In this document: piece after piece, positions 23,153-31,911 of the stretch
Layout of the letters: every line of letters starts with the position of its first letter
How positions within the stretch are numbered: the stretch's first letter is position 1
From: T1Sed10-7 sp040904745
Lineage (GTDB): Bacteria > Actinomycetota > Nitriliruptoria > Nitriliruptorales > Nitriliruptoraceae
Assembly: GCA_040904745.1 (NCBI GenBank)
Contig: JBBDSW010000059.1
Location: forward strand, 1-47,952
Direction: 5' to 3'
DNA length: 47,952 nucleotides
Notes under the pieces: generated by a model
Told to the model about the DNA's origin: nothing
The model's database searches: none
The model's input: the letters and a program-made list of their open reading frames with translations, nothing else
Position numbers and translations under genes: made by a program

Positions 23153-24858
23153 GCGTCGGGGCCGCATTCCGCCGTCGGGTGCCCATCCTCGGCTGGCTCC
23201 GCAGGGCCGACGCCAGCTCGAGGCGGGCCGACGTGCTCGCCGGCCTGACGGTCGCGGCCATGCTCGTCCCACAGAGCATGGCGTATGCGGCGCTGGCCGG
23301 GATGCCGCCCGTGACGGGTCTCTACGCCTCGACCGTGCCGCTGGTGGCCTACGCCTTCCTCGGGACCTCCGGCCAGCTCGCCTTCGGTCCGGTGGCCATC
23401 GTGTCCCTTCTGACCGCATCGACCCTGGCTCCGCTCGCCGAGGGGGACCCGGGGCGCTATGTCGCACTCGCCGCGATGCTGGCCGTGCTCGTCGGCCTGA
23501 TCCAGATCGCGCTCGCCATCCTCAGGGCAGGACGCCTGACGACCCTGCTGTCCCATCCCGTCGTGTCCGGCTTCACCTCGGCGGCCGCGATCGTCATCGC
23601 GACGAGCCAACTCGACAAGCTGTTCGGGGTCTCGATCGAACGACCCGACGGCTGGTTGGAGCGGATCGGCGCGATCGCGAGCGAGGTCGGGGCGACCCAC
23701 CTTCCGACCCTGGCGATCGGCGTCCTCGCCATCGCCGCGCTGCTGCTCGGCCGGCGACTCGGCCCCAAGGTCCCCACCGCGTTGCTGGTCGTTGTCCTGA
23801 CGACGGCGGCCGTACCGGCGCTCGGGCTGGCCGATGCCGGTGTGGCGATCCTCGGCGACGTGCCCAGCGGCCTGCCGGCGCCGAGCTTGCCCGCCGCTCC
23901 GCTGGAGACGATCCCTGCCCTCCTGCCCGGTGCGCTGATCATCGCGCTGCTCTCCTATCTGGAAGGCATCAGTGTTGCCCGGGCCGTCGCGGCCAGGACC
24001 CGGGACCGGATCGATCCGGACCAGGAGCTGTTGGCCTCCGGGGCTGCGAACCTGGCGGCCGGGCTGTTCCAGGCGTTCCCCGTCGCCGGTGGTTTCTCCC
24101 GGACGGCGGTCAACCACACGGCCGGTGCCAGGACCCCGCTCGCCTCGCTGGTCACCGCGGGCGGCGTCCTGCTGGCTCTGCTGGTGCTCGCGCCGTTGTT
24201 CACCACCTTGCCGGAGGTGGTCCTGGCCGCGGTGGTCCTGTCCGCGGTGGTCCGCCTCGTCGATGTGCGCGAGGCGGTCCATGCCTGGCGGATCGAACGA
24301 ACCGACGGCTTCGCCCTGACGGTGACGTTCCTCGCCACCCTGCTGCTCGGGGTCGAGCTCGGGATCGGCGTGGGGATCGCGACGAGCTTCATCCTGTCGC
24401 TGTGGCGGCTCGGTGACGCGGTCATCGAGATCACCGAGGCCCCCGGTGGTGCGGTCGTCCACGTCGACGGCGTCCTGCTGCCGGCGAGCGCGGTACGGCT
24501 CATCGACACCGTCGAGGAGTACCTCGCCGACCAAGCCGACCAAGCCGACCAAGCCGACCAGGGTGAGGGCCGGTGGCTCGTGCTCGACCTCGGCGGGGTG
24601 CCCAGCGCGGACACCTCCGGGGTGAGTGCGCTGGCGACCATCGTCTCGCTCGCTCGCAGCGCCGGGCTCGAGGTGCATCTCACCGGCATCCGTCCGCGCG
24701 TCCGCGGCTCCCTGGAGCGAGCGCACCTCGACGTCGGCTCCATCCGCGCTTCCGGCGCGAGGCTGGACGCCAGCGGCGAGGTGAAGGAAGCTACGAGCGA
24801 TCCTCCAGCACCCGAAGCCGCCCGCGATCGGGCCCTCGGGCCGACCGCGGCGCGGTGA
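23149..24858 (+). CDS. SulP/SLC26-family anion transporter with STAS domain
   Basis: A 569-residue transporter. N-terminal signature AMLVPQSMAYAALAGMPPVTGLYA (split here: the PQSMAYA and GLYAS motifs), about 12-14 membrane helices (residues 25-420), and a C-terminal STAS domain (about 435-545) with the DTSGVSAL phosphorylation-loop motif. A DQA repeat encoded by 9-bp tandem units lies in the STAS variable loop. Overlap with the YgaP-like gene implies stoichiometric expression. SulP proteins carry sulfate, bicarbonate or dicarboxylates; the surrounding sulfur genes favour sulfate or sulfite (inference). Confidence 0.93.
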   Translation: MSVGAAFRRRVPILGWLRRADASSRRADVLAGLTVAAMLVPQSMAYAALAGMPPVTGLYASTVPLVAYAFLGTSGQLAFGPVAIVSLLTASTLAPLAEGDPGRYVALAAMLAVLVGLIQIALAILRAGRLTTLLSHPVVSGFTSAAAIVIATSQLDKLFGVSIERPDGWLERIGAIASEVGATHLPTLAIGVLAIAALLLGRRLGPKVPTALLVVVLTTAAVPALGLADAGVAILGDVPSGLPAPSLPAAPLETIPALLPGALIIALLSYLEGISVARAVAARTRDRIDPDQELLASGAANLAAGLFQAFPVAGGFSRTAVNHTAGARTPLASLVTAGGVLLALLVLAPLFTTLPEVVLAAVVLSAVVRLVDVREAVHAWRIERTDGFALTVTFLATLLLGVELGIGVGIATSFILSLWRLGDAVIEITEAPGGAVVHVDGVLLPASAVRLIDTVEEYLADQADQADQADQGEGRWLVLDLGGVPSADTSGVSALATIVSLARSAGLEVHLTGIRPRVRGSLERAHLDVGSIRASGARLDASGEVKEATSDPPAPEAARDRALGPTAAR

Positions 24859-24890
24859 GCGCACGGGCAACAGCGGCACTCGATCCCAAG

Positions 24891-24906
24891 AGATATCCGT
24901 ACCTAT
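24891..24906. promoter_or_regulatory. Sulfur-locus operator copy B
   Basis: AGATATCCGTACCTAT, matching copy C (minus strand) at 14 of 16 positions, 80 bases before the persulfide dioxygenase ATG. Like copy A it is followed by AGGCG and, after 0-2 bases, GTTCCCG. Confidence 0.6.
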
Positions 24907-24986
24907 AGGCGCGTTCCCGCTGACCGACGGCGACCGAGTCGCCTCCCCGTCCACACCCCCCCGCACCTGTACTGGAGAGCGCAACG

Positions 24987-26378
24987 ATGGAGATCCTGAC
25001 GATCGAGACCCCCTCGCTCGGTGACCGCAGCTACGTCGTCACCGATGGTGAGGCCGCCGCCGTGGTGGACCCCCAACGGGACATCGACCGCGTCCTCGAG
25101 GTGGTGGCTGCTCGCGGCCTCACGATCACCCACGTCCTCGAGACCCACAACCACAACGACTACGTCACCGGCGGGGTCGAGCTGGCCCGGGTCACCGGAG
25201 CCGCCTACGTCATCGCCGCCGCCGAGGAGCTGTTCTTCGACGTCCATGGCGTCGAGGACGGCGAAGAGCTGCGGGTCGGATCGCTCCAGGTGCGCGCCAT
25301 CCACACACCGGGCCACACGCCGACGCACATGTCGTACTCGGTCAGCGACGGCGACCGCACGGTCGTGTTCACCGGGGGATCGCTGTTGTACGGCTCCGTC
25401 GGCCGCACCGACCTCATCTCGCGTGCCGCCACCGAGGAGCTGACCCGTGCCCAGCATGGGACGGCACAACGACTGGTACGGGAGCTCGACGACGACACCA
25501 CCGTGCTGCCGACCCACGGCTTCGGCAGTTTCTGCTCGTCGGCGGCCGCGGACGAGCACACGTCGAACGTCGACCCGAAGTACGGCGTGGAGACCTCCAC
25601 GATCGGTGAGCAGAAGCGCGCCAACCTGGCGCTCACGATCACCGATCAGGACGAGTTCGTGCAGACGCTGATGTCCGGCCTGGATGCCTACCCGCGCTAC
25701 TACGCCCACATGGCGCCGCGCAACAAGGTCGGCCCGGGACCGATCGATCTCTCCCCGGCGATCGAGGCCGAACCGAGCGAGCTCGCCCGTCGCATCCACG
25801 CCGGCGAGTGGGTGGTCGACCTGCGGTCACGCACCGCCTACGCGCAGGACCACGTCTCGGGCACGGTGAACGTCGAGGTGGGCAACTCCTTCGTCACCTA
25901 CCTCGCCTGGTTGATCCCCTGGGGTGTCCCCGTCACGCTGATCGGCGACACCCAGGACGAGGTCTCCGAGGCGCAGCGCCAGCTGGTGCGCGTCGGTATC
26001 GATCGGCCCGCCTCGCAGGCGGTCGGCGGGGTCGACGACTACGGCCAGGGCCTGGACCGCGGGAGCTACCGCGTCGCCGATCTCGAGGCCCTGGCCAAGA
26101 CCATGGCCGACGGCCACGACCCCTACGTCCTGGACGTGCGGCGCCACGACGAGCGTGTGGCTGGCGGCATCGCGGACTCGATCCACATCCCGATCCACGA
26201 GCTGGAGCGCCGTCTGAGCGAGGTCCCGGACGACGGCGACGTGTGGATCCACTGCGCCTCGGGCTACCGAGCATCGATCGCGGCGTCGCTGTTGGCTCGC
26301 GCGGGGAGGACACCGGTGCTGGTGGACGATTCCGACACGCGCCTGGACGAGCTCGGTTTCGAGCTGGTCTCGTCCTGA
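24987..26378 (+). CDS. CstB-like metallo-beta-lactamase persulfide dioxygenase-rhodanese fusion
   Basis: A 463-residue three-domain protein: MBL domain (1-235), a degenerate rhodanese (about 255-345, VTLIGDTQDE in place of the active loop) and an active rhodanese (about 360-460) with C423 in CASGYR. This is the architecture of CstB, which oxidises low-molecular-weight persulfide and releases thiosulfate. The metal motif is H54-N-H56-N-D58-Y59 with H110 in TPGHTPTH; the Asp ligand expected in FTGD is Gly131 (FTGGSLLYGSVGRTDL), and PTHGFGSFCS follows. These deviations characterise an actinobacterial subfamily whose metal chemistry is unclear. ATG 24987 has GGAG 11-14 bases upstream. Confidence 0.88.
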   Translation: MEILTIETPSLGDRSYVVTDGEAAAVVDPQRDIDRVLEVVAARGLTITHVLETHNHNDYVTGGVELARVTGAAYVIAAAEELFFDVHGVEDGEELRVGSLQVRAIHTPGHTPTHMSYSVSDGDRTVVFTGGSLLYGSVGRTDLISRAATEELTRAQHGTAQRLVRELDDDTTVLPTHGFGSFCSSAAADEHTSNVDPKYGVETSTIGEQKRANLALTITDQDEFVQTLMSGLDAYPRYYAHMAPRNKVGPGPIDLSPAIEAEPSELARRIHAGEWVVDLRSRTAYAQDHVSGTVNVEVGNSFVTYLAWLIPWGVPVTLIGDTQDEVSEAQRQLVRVGIDRPASQAVGGVDDYGQGLDRGSYRVADLEALAKTMADGHDPYVLDVRRHDERVAGGIADSIHIPIHELERRLSEVPDDGDVWIHCASGYRASIAASLLARAGRTPVLVDDSDTRLDELGFELVSS

Positions 26379-26456
26379 GCAGACCGAGCCCAGACCCAGA
26401 GCGACGACCTATCCTGCTCCGCGGCGAGACATCCTGGACCACCGAGCTCGGAGCGG

Positions 26457-27227
26457 ATGGTGTCGGAGCGCGGGTCGGCCACCAACCCGTTGTGGCAGCA
26501 GGTGCTCGAGGATCTCGAGCGCCGGATCGCCAGCGGGGACATCGTCGACCGGTTCCCGACCGACAAAGAGCTGACCGAGCACTACGGCGTGAGCCGGCAC
26601 ACCGCACGTGAGGCGGTGCGCCGGCTCCGCGCGCGCGGACTGGTCGATCGTCACCGTGGTCGTGGCAGCTTCCTGAACCAAGGGGTCCTGACCCAGCCGC
26701 TGGGCGGCCTCTACAGCCTCTTCCGCGCGGTCGAGGAGGCCGGGCTCGAGCAGCGCTCCGAGGTCCTCTCCCTGGGCGTCACGCGGGACAGCCACGCGGC
26801 TCGACAGCTCCAGCTGCCCCCGCGAGCCGAACTGGTCGAGCTCGAACGGATCCGCTACGCGGGCGACGAGCCGTTGGCCATGGACCACGCCTGGTTGCCC
26901 GCCGACGTCGGCCGTCCCCTGCTGGCGGTGGACTTCGGCCGGACCGCCCTCTACGACGTTCTCAGCGAGGTGGCTGGACTGCGGCTCACCGCCGCGGAAG
27001 AGACGCTCGAGCCGATCGTCCCGGATGCCACGGCCCGTGACCTCCTCGACCTCGGTGAGGACGAGGCGTTGCTGCGCGTTTCCCGGCTCGCGTTCAGCGA
27101 CGAGCGGCCCGTCGAGGTCCGCACGACGCTGATCCGGGGTCAGCGGTTCCTCTACACCTCCAGTTGGCGTGCGGACGACGGACCCGGGCCGACGACCGCC
27201 TTCGTCGAAGCCCCGGCAGGGTCGTGA
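26457..27227 (+). CDS. GntR-family transcriptional regulator, HutC subfamily (UTRA domain)
   Basis: A 256-residue regulator. Residues about 10-78 form the GntR winged helix (DRFPTDKELTEHYGVSRHTA, REAVRRLRARGLVDRHRGRG). Residues about 85-245 form a UTRA ligand-binding domain (ELVELERIRYAGDEPLAMDH, ARDLLDLGEDEALLRVSRLA). GGAG lies just upstream of the ATG; a GTG three bases later is also possible. HutC regulators bind palindromes of type GT-M-NN-K-AC; three such sites lie in front of the flanking sulfur genes, so this is the probable regulator of the locus. The ligand is unknown; a persulfide or sulfur metabolite would fit. Confidence 0.9.
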   Translation: MVSERGSATNPLWQQVLEDLERRIASGDIVDRFPTDKELTEHYGVSRHTAREAVRRLRARGLVDRHRGRGSFLNQGVLTQPLGGLYSLFRAVEEAGLEQRSEVLSLGVTRDSHAARQLQLPPRAELVELERIRYAGDEPLAMDHAWLPADVGRPLLAVDFGRTALYDVLSEVAGLRLTAAEETLEPIVPDATARDLLDLGEDEALLRVSRLAFSDERPVEVRTTLIRGQRFLYTSSWRADDGPGPTTAFVEAPAGS

Positions 27228-27233
27228 CACGGT

Positions 27234-27415
27234 CGAAGGTGTCGTTCGAACCCGCCACGCGGGTTCGACGGGCGGTCCGGCCACCGAAGGTGTCGTTCGA
27301 NNNNNNNNNNNNNNNNNNNNNNNNNNNNNNNNNNNNNNNNNNNNNNNNNNNNNNNNNNNNNNNNNNNNNNNNNNNNNNNNNNNNNNNNNNNNNNNNNNNN
27401 GGGTTCGAGCGGGCA
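27234..27415. repeat. 51-bp tandem repeat with hairpin, interrupted by assembly gap
   Basis: CGAAGGTGTCGTTCGA recurs at 27234 and 27285 (period 51). Between them TCGAACCCG-CCACG-CGGGTTCGA forms a 9-bp hairpin. The second copy runs into 100 N (27301-27400), and the right flank begins GGGTTCGA, the hairpin's right arm, so the array continues across the gap. The hairpin lies just after the regulator stop and may act as its terminator. Confidence 0.85.
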
Positions 27416-27475
27416 GGCCGGGGGCCGGAGGCGGACCGCCGAGCGTGCACGCAACGCACATCCGGACACCACCGG

Positions 27476-27491
27476 ATAGGTACGGACATAT
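27476..27491. promoter_or_regulatory. Sulfur-locus operator copy C
   Basis: ATAGGTACGGACATAT; the complement ATATGTCCGTACCTAT aligns with copies A and B. It lies 72 bases before the rhodanese lipoprotein start. Being in the opposite orientation to A and B argues for an operator rather than a promoter element. Confidence 0.6.
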
Positions 27492-27563
27492 CGGGACGCG
27501 AGCGAGCGTTGGCAGGAACGTCGCATCCACCCCGATCCCACCCGACCTCCCAGGGAGATGACC

Positions 27564-27992
27564 GTGCGCCACACCACCACCCTCGCCGCCGTGACGATGA
27601 CCGCCATGGCCCTGGCGGCCTGCTCGACCGCTGGCGCCTCGGACGAAGCGGCGGGACAGACGACCACGCGCCCCGGCGCCGTCACGATCGGCGCGGACGA
27701 TGCCGTCACCCTCCTCGAGGAGCGGGACGACCTCCGGGTTATCGACGTCCGGACGCCGCAGGAGTTCGACCAGGGCCACCTCGACGGCGCCGAGCTCCTC
27801 GACATCTACGAGGCAGGGTTCCGCGACGACGTCGCCGGGCTCGACCGCGACGCCAGCTACGTCCTCTACTGCCGCAGCGGGAACCGCAGCAGCCAGGCGG
27901 CCGCGCTGATGGAGGACCTCGGGTTCGCCGAGGTGTACGACGCGGGTGGTCTGGCGACGCTCGCTGAGGCGGGTGCCACCGTCGTCCGCTGA
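27564..27992 (+). CDS. Secreted rhodanese lipoprotein
   Basis: A single-domain rhodanese of 142 residues with a lipoprotein signal (AAVTMTAMALAAC, lipobox LAAC) and an intact active loop YCRSGNRSSQAA; the substrate strand is VIDVRTPQEFDQGHL. The GTG at 27564 is preferred over the ATG at 27558 because AGGGAG (27552-27557) abuts the ATG but lies 6 bases from the GTG. It would handle sulfane sulfur outside the membrane, upstream of the cytoplasmic CstB-like enzyme. Own promoter with operator copy C; followed by a convergent gene and shared hairpin. Confidence 0.9.
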   Translation: MRHTTTLAAVTMTAMALAACSTAGASDEAAGQTTTRPGAVTIGADDAVTLLEERDDLRVIDVRTPQEFDQGHLDGAELLDIYEAGFRDDVAGLDRDASYVLYCRSGNRSSQAAALMEDLGFAEVYDAGGLATLAEAGATVVR

Positions 27993-28015
27993 CACCCGTG
28001 CGGTCGCCTCGGGTG
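27993..28015. terminator. Bidirectional terminator-like hairpin
   Basis: CACCCG (27993-27998) pairs with CGGGTG (28010-28015) in the 24-base gap between convergent rhodanese and aldo/keto reductase genes. Short stem, no clear U-tract. Confidence 0.4.
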
Positions 28016-28016
28016 G

Positions 28017-28994
28017 TCAGTTCCAGGGCAGTGCCCGCCGCCGCTCCCAGTAGTCGTCCGGCGCTTCGGCCGCGGTGAGGAGTTCTTCCACGACCCCGAG
28101 CGGCAGCTCGAGATCGGCCGCAGCGAGGTTGCTCTCGAGGTGCTCGACGGTGGTCGCGCCGGAGAGCACCACGCTCGCCCACGGCTGCGCGAGCGCGGCC
28201 GCCAGCGCGAGCGCGTCGACGCTCGTGCCGAGCTCAGCGGCGGCGGCCGCGATGACCCGGGGCACCTCCGTGCGTGGCGTGAGTCGCCCGTTGGCGACGC
28301 CCTCCTTCACCGCGACACCCCACCCGGCCTCGGCGGCCGCGGCCAACGCCGGGCCCGCGGACGGCTCCAGCGGGTTCCACGTCGCCTGGACGGCCGCGAA
28401 CGGTGCCCGGCCGGTGGCGGTCGTCTCCAGGGCGCGGATCAAGGTCTCAGCCTGATCCGGGCCGGACAGGGACAGCCCGATGACCACGCCTTCCTCGCGG
28501 AGCTCGGTGAGCGCGTCGAGGACCTCGCCATCGTCCAGCACCCCGGTCGAGAGCGACGCGGAGTGGATCTGGTAGAGGGCGAGGTGATCACCGAGCAGCT
28601 CGCGGGTCTCCTCGCGCTGCCGTCGGAAGGTGGGCAGCGCGTGGTCCTTGACCTCGTGGGGATCGGCGTCGACCCGCCAGTCTGCGACGTAGGTGTAGCC
28701 CCACTTGGATCCGACCGTCACGGAGCCGGCGCGGGCCTCGTCCCGTCCCAGCCAGTCGGCAAGGAACTCCTCGCCCCGGCCGTAGGACCGCGCTGTGTCG
28801 AGGTAGCGGACGCCGCGGGTGTAGGCGTGGTCCAGCACCTCGTGGGTGCGGGCGCGTAGCGCGTCGACGCTGCGGTCCGGGCCGAGGTCCTCCGCATGGC
28901 CGAGGTTGACGTAGCCGGGACGACCGAGCGCCGCGAGCCCGATCCCCATCGCGGTGACCTCGAGGCCGGTGTCCCCGAACGGGCGGCGCTGCAT
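28017..28994 (-). CDS. Aldo/keto reductase
   Basis: A 325-residue (beta/alpha)8 NADPH oxidoreductase. It starts MQRRPFGDTGLEVTAMGIGL, typical of the AKR11/12-type group; DTARSYGRGEEFLADWL contains the catalytic Asp/Tyr region, KWGYTYVADW the catalytic Lys strand, and YQIHSAS the catalytic His. AGGAA precedes the ATG. Monocistronic, between convergent and same-strand genes. Substrate unknown. Confidence 0.93.
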   Translation of the reverse strand: MQRRPFGDTGLEVTAMGIGLAALGRPGYVNLGHAEDLGPDRSVDALRARTHEVLDHAYTRGVRYLDTARSYGRGEEFLADWLGRDEARAGSVTVGSKWGYTYVADWRVDADPHEVKDHALPTFRRQREETRELLGDHLALYQIHSASLSTGVLDDGEVLDALTELREEGVVIGLSLSGPDQAETLIRALETTATGRAPFAAVQATWNPLEPSAGPALAAAAEAGWGVAVKEGVANGRLTPRTEVPRVIAAAAAELGTSVDALALAAALAQPWASVVLSGATTVEHLESNLAAADLELPLGVVEELLTAAEAPDDYWERRRALPWN

Positions 28995-29143
28995 CGTCGT
29001 TCCTGTCGTCGGATCGGCTCCTCAGACGGTACTCAGCCACGTCTGGGTGGTACGACCCTTGCGCGAGCGAGCATGGTGTGACCGACGTCGAACTCGTCCG
29101 CGACCGGGCACCATCGAGCGCAACTCCCACCCCGTGAGCGCCG

Positions 29144-29557
29144 TCAGCTCGGGGTGGTCGCCTGGCGCTCCTCGACCAACACGGTGACGACGTCGCGGAT
29201 CGAGACGACGCCGGTGATCACGCCGCGATCGGCGACGGCGAGGTGGCGTACCTGCGCCTCGCTCATCACCGCGGCGGCATCGAGCACGCTGACCGACTGC
29301 TCGACCTGGACCACGTCCGAGGTGGCGTAGTCACGGACCCTGCCGTCATCGAGGTCGACGTCGTCGACGATCGCGGTGACGATGTCCCGTTCGGAGAAGA
29401 CCCCCCTGACCCCGCGGACATCCACGACGACGAGCAGGCCGACGGCGTCGGCCGCCAGGGCGTCGGCCGCTTCTCGGAGCGTCGCGGTCGGCCGGATCGT
29501 CGCGACGGGATCGCCGACCAGCCGGGCGATGGGATCGCTCAAGCCGATGCCGAGCAT
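29144..29557 (-). CDS. CBS-domain pair protein
   Basis: A 137-residue protein of two CBS motifs (Bateman module): residues about 10-65 (DPVATIRPTATLREAADALA, VRGVFSERDIVTAIV) and about 75-130 (VVQVEQSVSVLDAAAVMSEA, GVVSIRDVVTVLVEE). Such stand-alone modules bind adenine nucleotides. AGGAGGT lies 6-12 bases before the ATG. No partner enzyme is adjacent. Confidence 0.93.
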   Translation of the reverse strand: MLGIGLSDPIARLVGDPVATIRPTATLREAADALAADAVGLLVVVDVRGVRGVFSERDIVTAIVDDVDLDDGRVRDYATSDVVQVEQSVSVLDAAAVMSEAQVRHLAVADRGVITGVVSIRDVVTVLVEERQATTPS

Positions 29558-29746
29558 CGTTGACCTCCTGGTGCGGGGTGTGGGACGAGCATCGCGGGGG
29601 AGCCGCCGCTCGGTGAGGGCCCAAGGTCCCGGTCGCGGAGGACGCTCGCCGGGGCGCAGGTGCCATCGGTCATGACCGTCCGGGAGGGCGATGGTGGCCA
29701 GTGTGCCGCCGCCCGGTCGGGCGCGTCACGCACCGACCGGTCGGCC

Positions 29747-30442
29747 TCACCTGCGATCCTCGTCGTCCTCCACCTCGTCGTGCTCGAGCAGCGCCTCGAC
29801 GTCGGACTCCTCGACCCCCGGGATGGCACCGAGCAACTGGCGCTTCTGTGCGGTGAACTCCTCGTCGGAGAGGTGGCCCCGTTCGCGCAGATCGGCGAGG
29901 GCCTCCAACTGCTCGATGGCGCCGCGTGCCTGGGCCGGGCCGTTGCCGCTCCCACCGCTGCGGAAGTGCAGCGCCCGCAGTTCCCGCGCCCGGTAGACCT
30001 GCGATTGGAAGGCCTCTGGATCCGGGATGTCCGCCAGACGACTCTGCCCCTGGCTGCCGGCGGACTCGATCAGGACATCCCCGTAGCCGAGCAGTCGTTC
30101 GAGCACCCGTTGGTTGAACAGGACGTTGTTGATGCTCTCGAGCGGGATCTCCGTCCCCGTGCGGGCGAGCATCCCGGACCGCACGATGATGCGTTCGGTG
30201 GTGAGGACGTAGTTGGTGAACCACCAGTTGACGATGCGACGCGCGGTCAGGACGAGCCACAGGAGGACCGCCGCGGCCACGATCCACCACGTGAACTCGC
30301 TCGCCAGGGCGGCGACCCCGAAGCCGGCGACCGCGGCGAGCAGCATCGCCCAGCCGATCGCTGGCAGCAGCACCCGCCAGTGGGGACGGAACTGGTGGAG
30401 GATCTCCTCGTCATCGGTGAGGAGGCGGCTCGGGTAGCGCAC
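29747..30442 (-). CDS. Bacterial PH-domain (bPH2) membrane protein with C-terminal SHOCT motif
   Basis: A 231-residue protein: two N-terminal membrane helices (about 22-70), a bPH2/DUF304 domain (NYVLTTERIIVRSGMLARTG, ESINNVLFNQRVLERLLGYG) and a C-terminal SHOCT helix pair (LEALADLRERGHLSDEEFTA). The end is very acidic. Common in Actinobacteria; probably a membrane-associated oligomerising scaffold, function unknown. Divergent from the universal stress protein gene; the 209-base gap holds a short duplicated GGTGTCTCCCTGG motif. Confidence 0.88.
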   Translation of the reverse strand: MRYPSRLLTDDEEILHQFRPHWRVLLPAIGWAMLLAAVAGFGVAALASEFTWWIVAAAVLLWLVLTARRIVNWWFTNYVLTTERIIVRSGMLARTGTEIPLESINNVLFNQRVLERLLGYGDVLIESAGSQGQSRLADIPDPEAFQSQVYRARELRALHFRSGGSGNGPAQARGAIEQLEALADLRERGHLSDEEFTAQKRQLLGAIPGVEESDVEALLEHDEVEDDEDRR

Positions 30443-30651
30443 GGACGTCTCCTCCCGACGGACCTGGGTTGTCTCCCTGGGGTGTCTCCCTGGGGGTGTC
30501 GGTCTGGAGCGTAGGCGGCCGACCCCGTGCAGCCGCGCTCCACCCGACCGGGGCCGAGGGGGCCGCTCGTCCCTGTACGTGGCGTCGAGGATGGCGCATG
30601 CTCGGGGTGTCGGCCCACAGGTCGTCCTGACCCGGATAAGAGGAGACCACC

Positions 30652-31080
30652 ATGGGACGCATCGTCGTCGGCCTCGACTCCTCCGAGGAGTCCATCCGCG
30701 CCCTCCGCTGGGCGCTGGAGGAAGCCCGACTCCGCAAGGCCGAGCTCCAGCTCGTCCACGCCTATCCCACCCCCGAACTCGTCGCGCTCCCGGCCGTGGT
30801 GACGCTGCCCTCCGACGACGAGCTCCGAGTCGCCGCTGATGAGGTCCTGGACGAGCAGCTGGCCAAGGTCGGTGGATCCGGCGAGGTATCCGTCACCCGG
30901 ACGGTGCGCTCCGGCGGGGCTGCCTCGGTGCTGTGCGAGGTTGCTGAGGGCGCCGAACTGCTGGTCGTCGGTGCCCGCGGACTCGGGGGGTTCCGTGGCC
31001 TGCTGCTCGGATCGGTGACCCACCAGGTGGTCGCCCACGCCCCCTGCCCGGTGGTCGTGACCGTCCCCGAGCATCGCTGA
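30652..31080 (+). CDS. Universal stress protein (UspA family)
   Basis: A 142-residue single Usp domain with N-terminal IVVGLDSSEESIRALRWALE and the C-terminal ATP-binding signature G-x2-G-x9-G-S (GARGLGGFRGLLLGSVT) ending HAPCPVVVTVPEHR. An ATP-binding member is therefore predicted. GAGGAG precedes the ATG. Single-gene unit. Confidence 0.95.
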   Translation: MGRIVVGLDSSEESIRALRWALEEARLRKAELQLVHAYPTPELVALPAVVTLPSDDELRVAADEVLDEQLAKVGGSGEVSVTRTVRSGGAASVLCEVAEGAELLVVGARGLGGFRGLLLGSVTHQVVAHAPCPVVVTVPEHR

Positions 31081-31173
31081 GTACGAGGCGCCGGTGTCCT
31101 GCCGCTACGGTGGTGGGTCGACGTTCCGCGACCGAGGAGCCAGCGTGCACGTCCGAAGTGGTCGGGGTCGGCG

Positions 31174-31866
31174 GTGAGTGGCGCGGTGCGTCCGCTCTCG
31201 CTGCCGGTGGAGGCTGCGCCGGACGGCGCCGTCACCGCTGCCCTGCACGAGCCGAAGCGCCGTCGGGGTCGTTCGGTACTGCTCGTGCCAGGGGCCGGGG
31301 GGAACCTGGATAGTGAAGCGATCCGCTCCCTCGCCGACGTGGTGGCCAGCTGTGGTCACCGGGTCGTCCGTAGCAACCTCGTGCACCATGAGGCCGGTCG
31401 TCGCGCGCCACGGGCGGAGACGGCCGTGGCTGCCTTCCGCGAGGTGCTCGACTCGGCGCGTGCCGCCCTGAACGAGGATGGACCTCTGGTCCTCGGTGGG
31501 CGCTCGTACGGGGGGCGGGTCGCCTCCATGGCGGTGGCGGACGGAACCCCCGCTGCGGGCCTGCTGCTGTCGGGCTATCCGCTCCATCCTCCCGGTGACC
31601 CCGAGCGCCTCCGGGTCCAGCACTGGCCGCACATCGGTGTCCCGTGCCTGTTCCTGCAGGGTGATCACGATGCGCTCTGCGACCTCGAGCTCCTCCGGGC
31701 GCACCTGCGCAAGCTCCCACGACGACCCACCGTCGAGGTGGTGACCGGAGGCAACCACGAGTTCCGGGTGACGGCCGCCCGCAGTCCGGACGGGGCCGCG
31801 CGTTCCCCGGCCGACTCCGTGGCGGCGCTGCGTCCGGTGGTCTGCGGGTGGCTCGCCGAGCGCTGA
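31174..31866 (+). CDS. Alpha/beta hydrolase, KANL3/Tex30-like
   Basis: A 230-residue hydrolase. Oxyanion strand VLLVPGAGGNLDSEAIRSLA, nucleophile elbow GGRSYGGR (Ser about 107), acid FLQGDHDALCDLELL and catalytic His in GGNHEF. This matches the short dienelactone-hydrolase-like family related to Tex30. The GTG at 31174 lacks a strong ribosome binding site; no better start is seen. Substrate unknown. A tandem repeat array follows. Confidence 0.85.
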   Translation: MSGAVRPLSLPVEAAPDGAVTAALHEPKRRRGRSVLLVPGAGGNLDSEAIRSLADVVASCGHRVVRSNLVHHEAGRRAPRAETAVAAFREVLDSARAALNEDGPLVLGGRSYGGRVASMAVADGTPAAGLLLSGYPLHPPGDPERLRVQHWPHIGVPCLFLQGDHDALCDLELLRAHLRKLPRRPTVEVVTGGNHEFRVTAARSPDGAARSPADSVAALRPVVCGWLAER

Positions 31867-31911
31867 TCCACCGGCGGCCAGGGGTTCTCGTCCGCCTTCC
31901 CCGCCGCGGGG

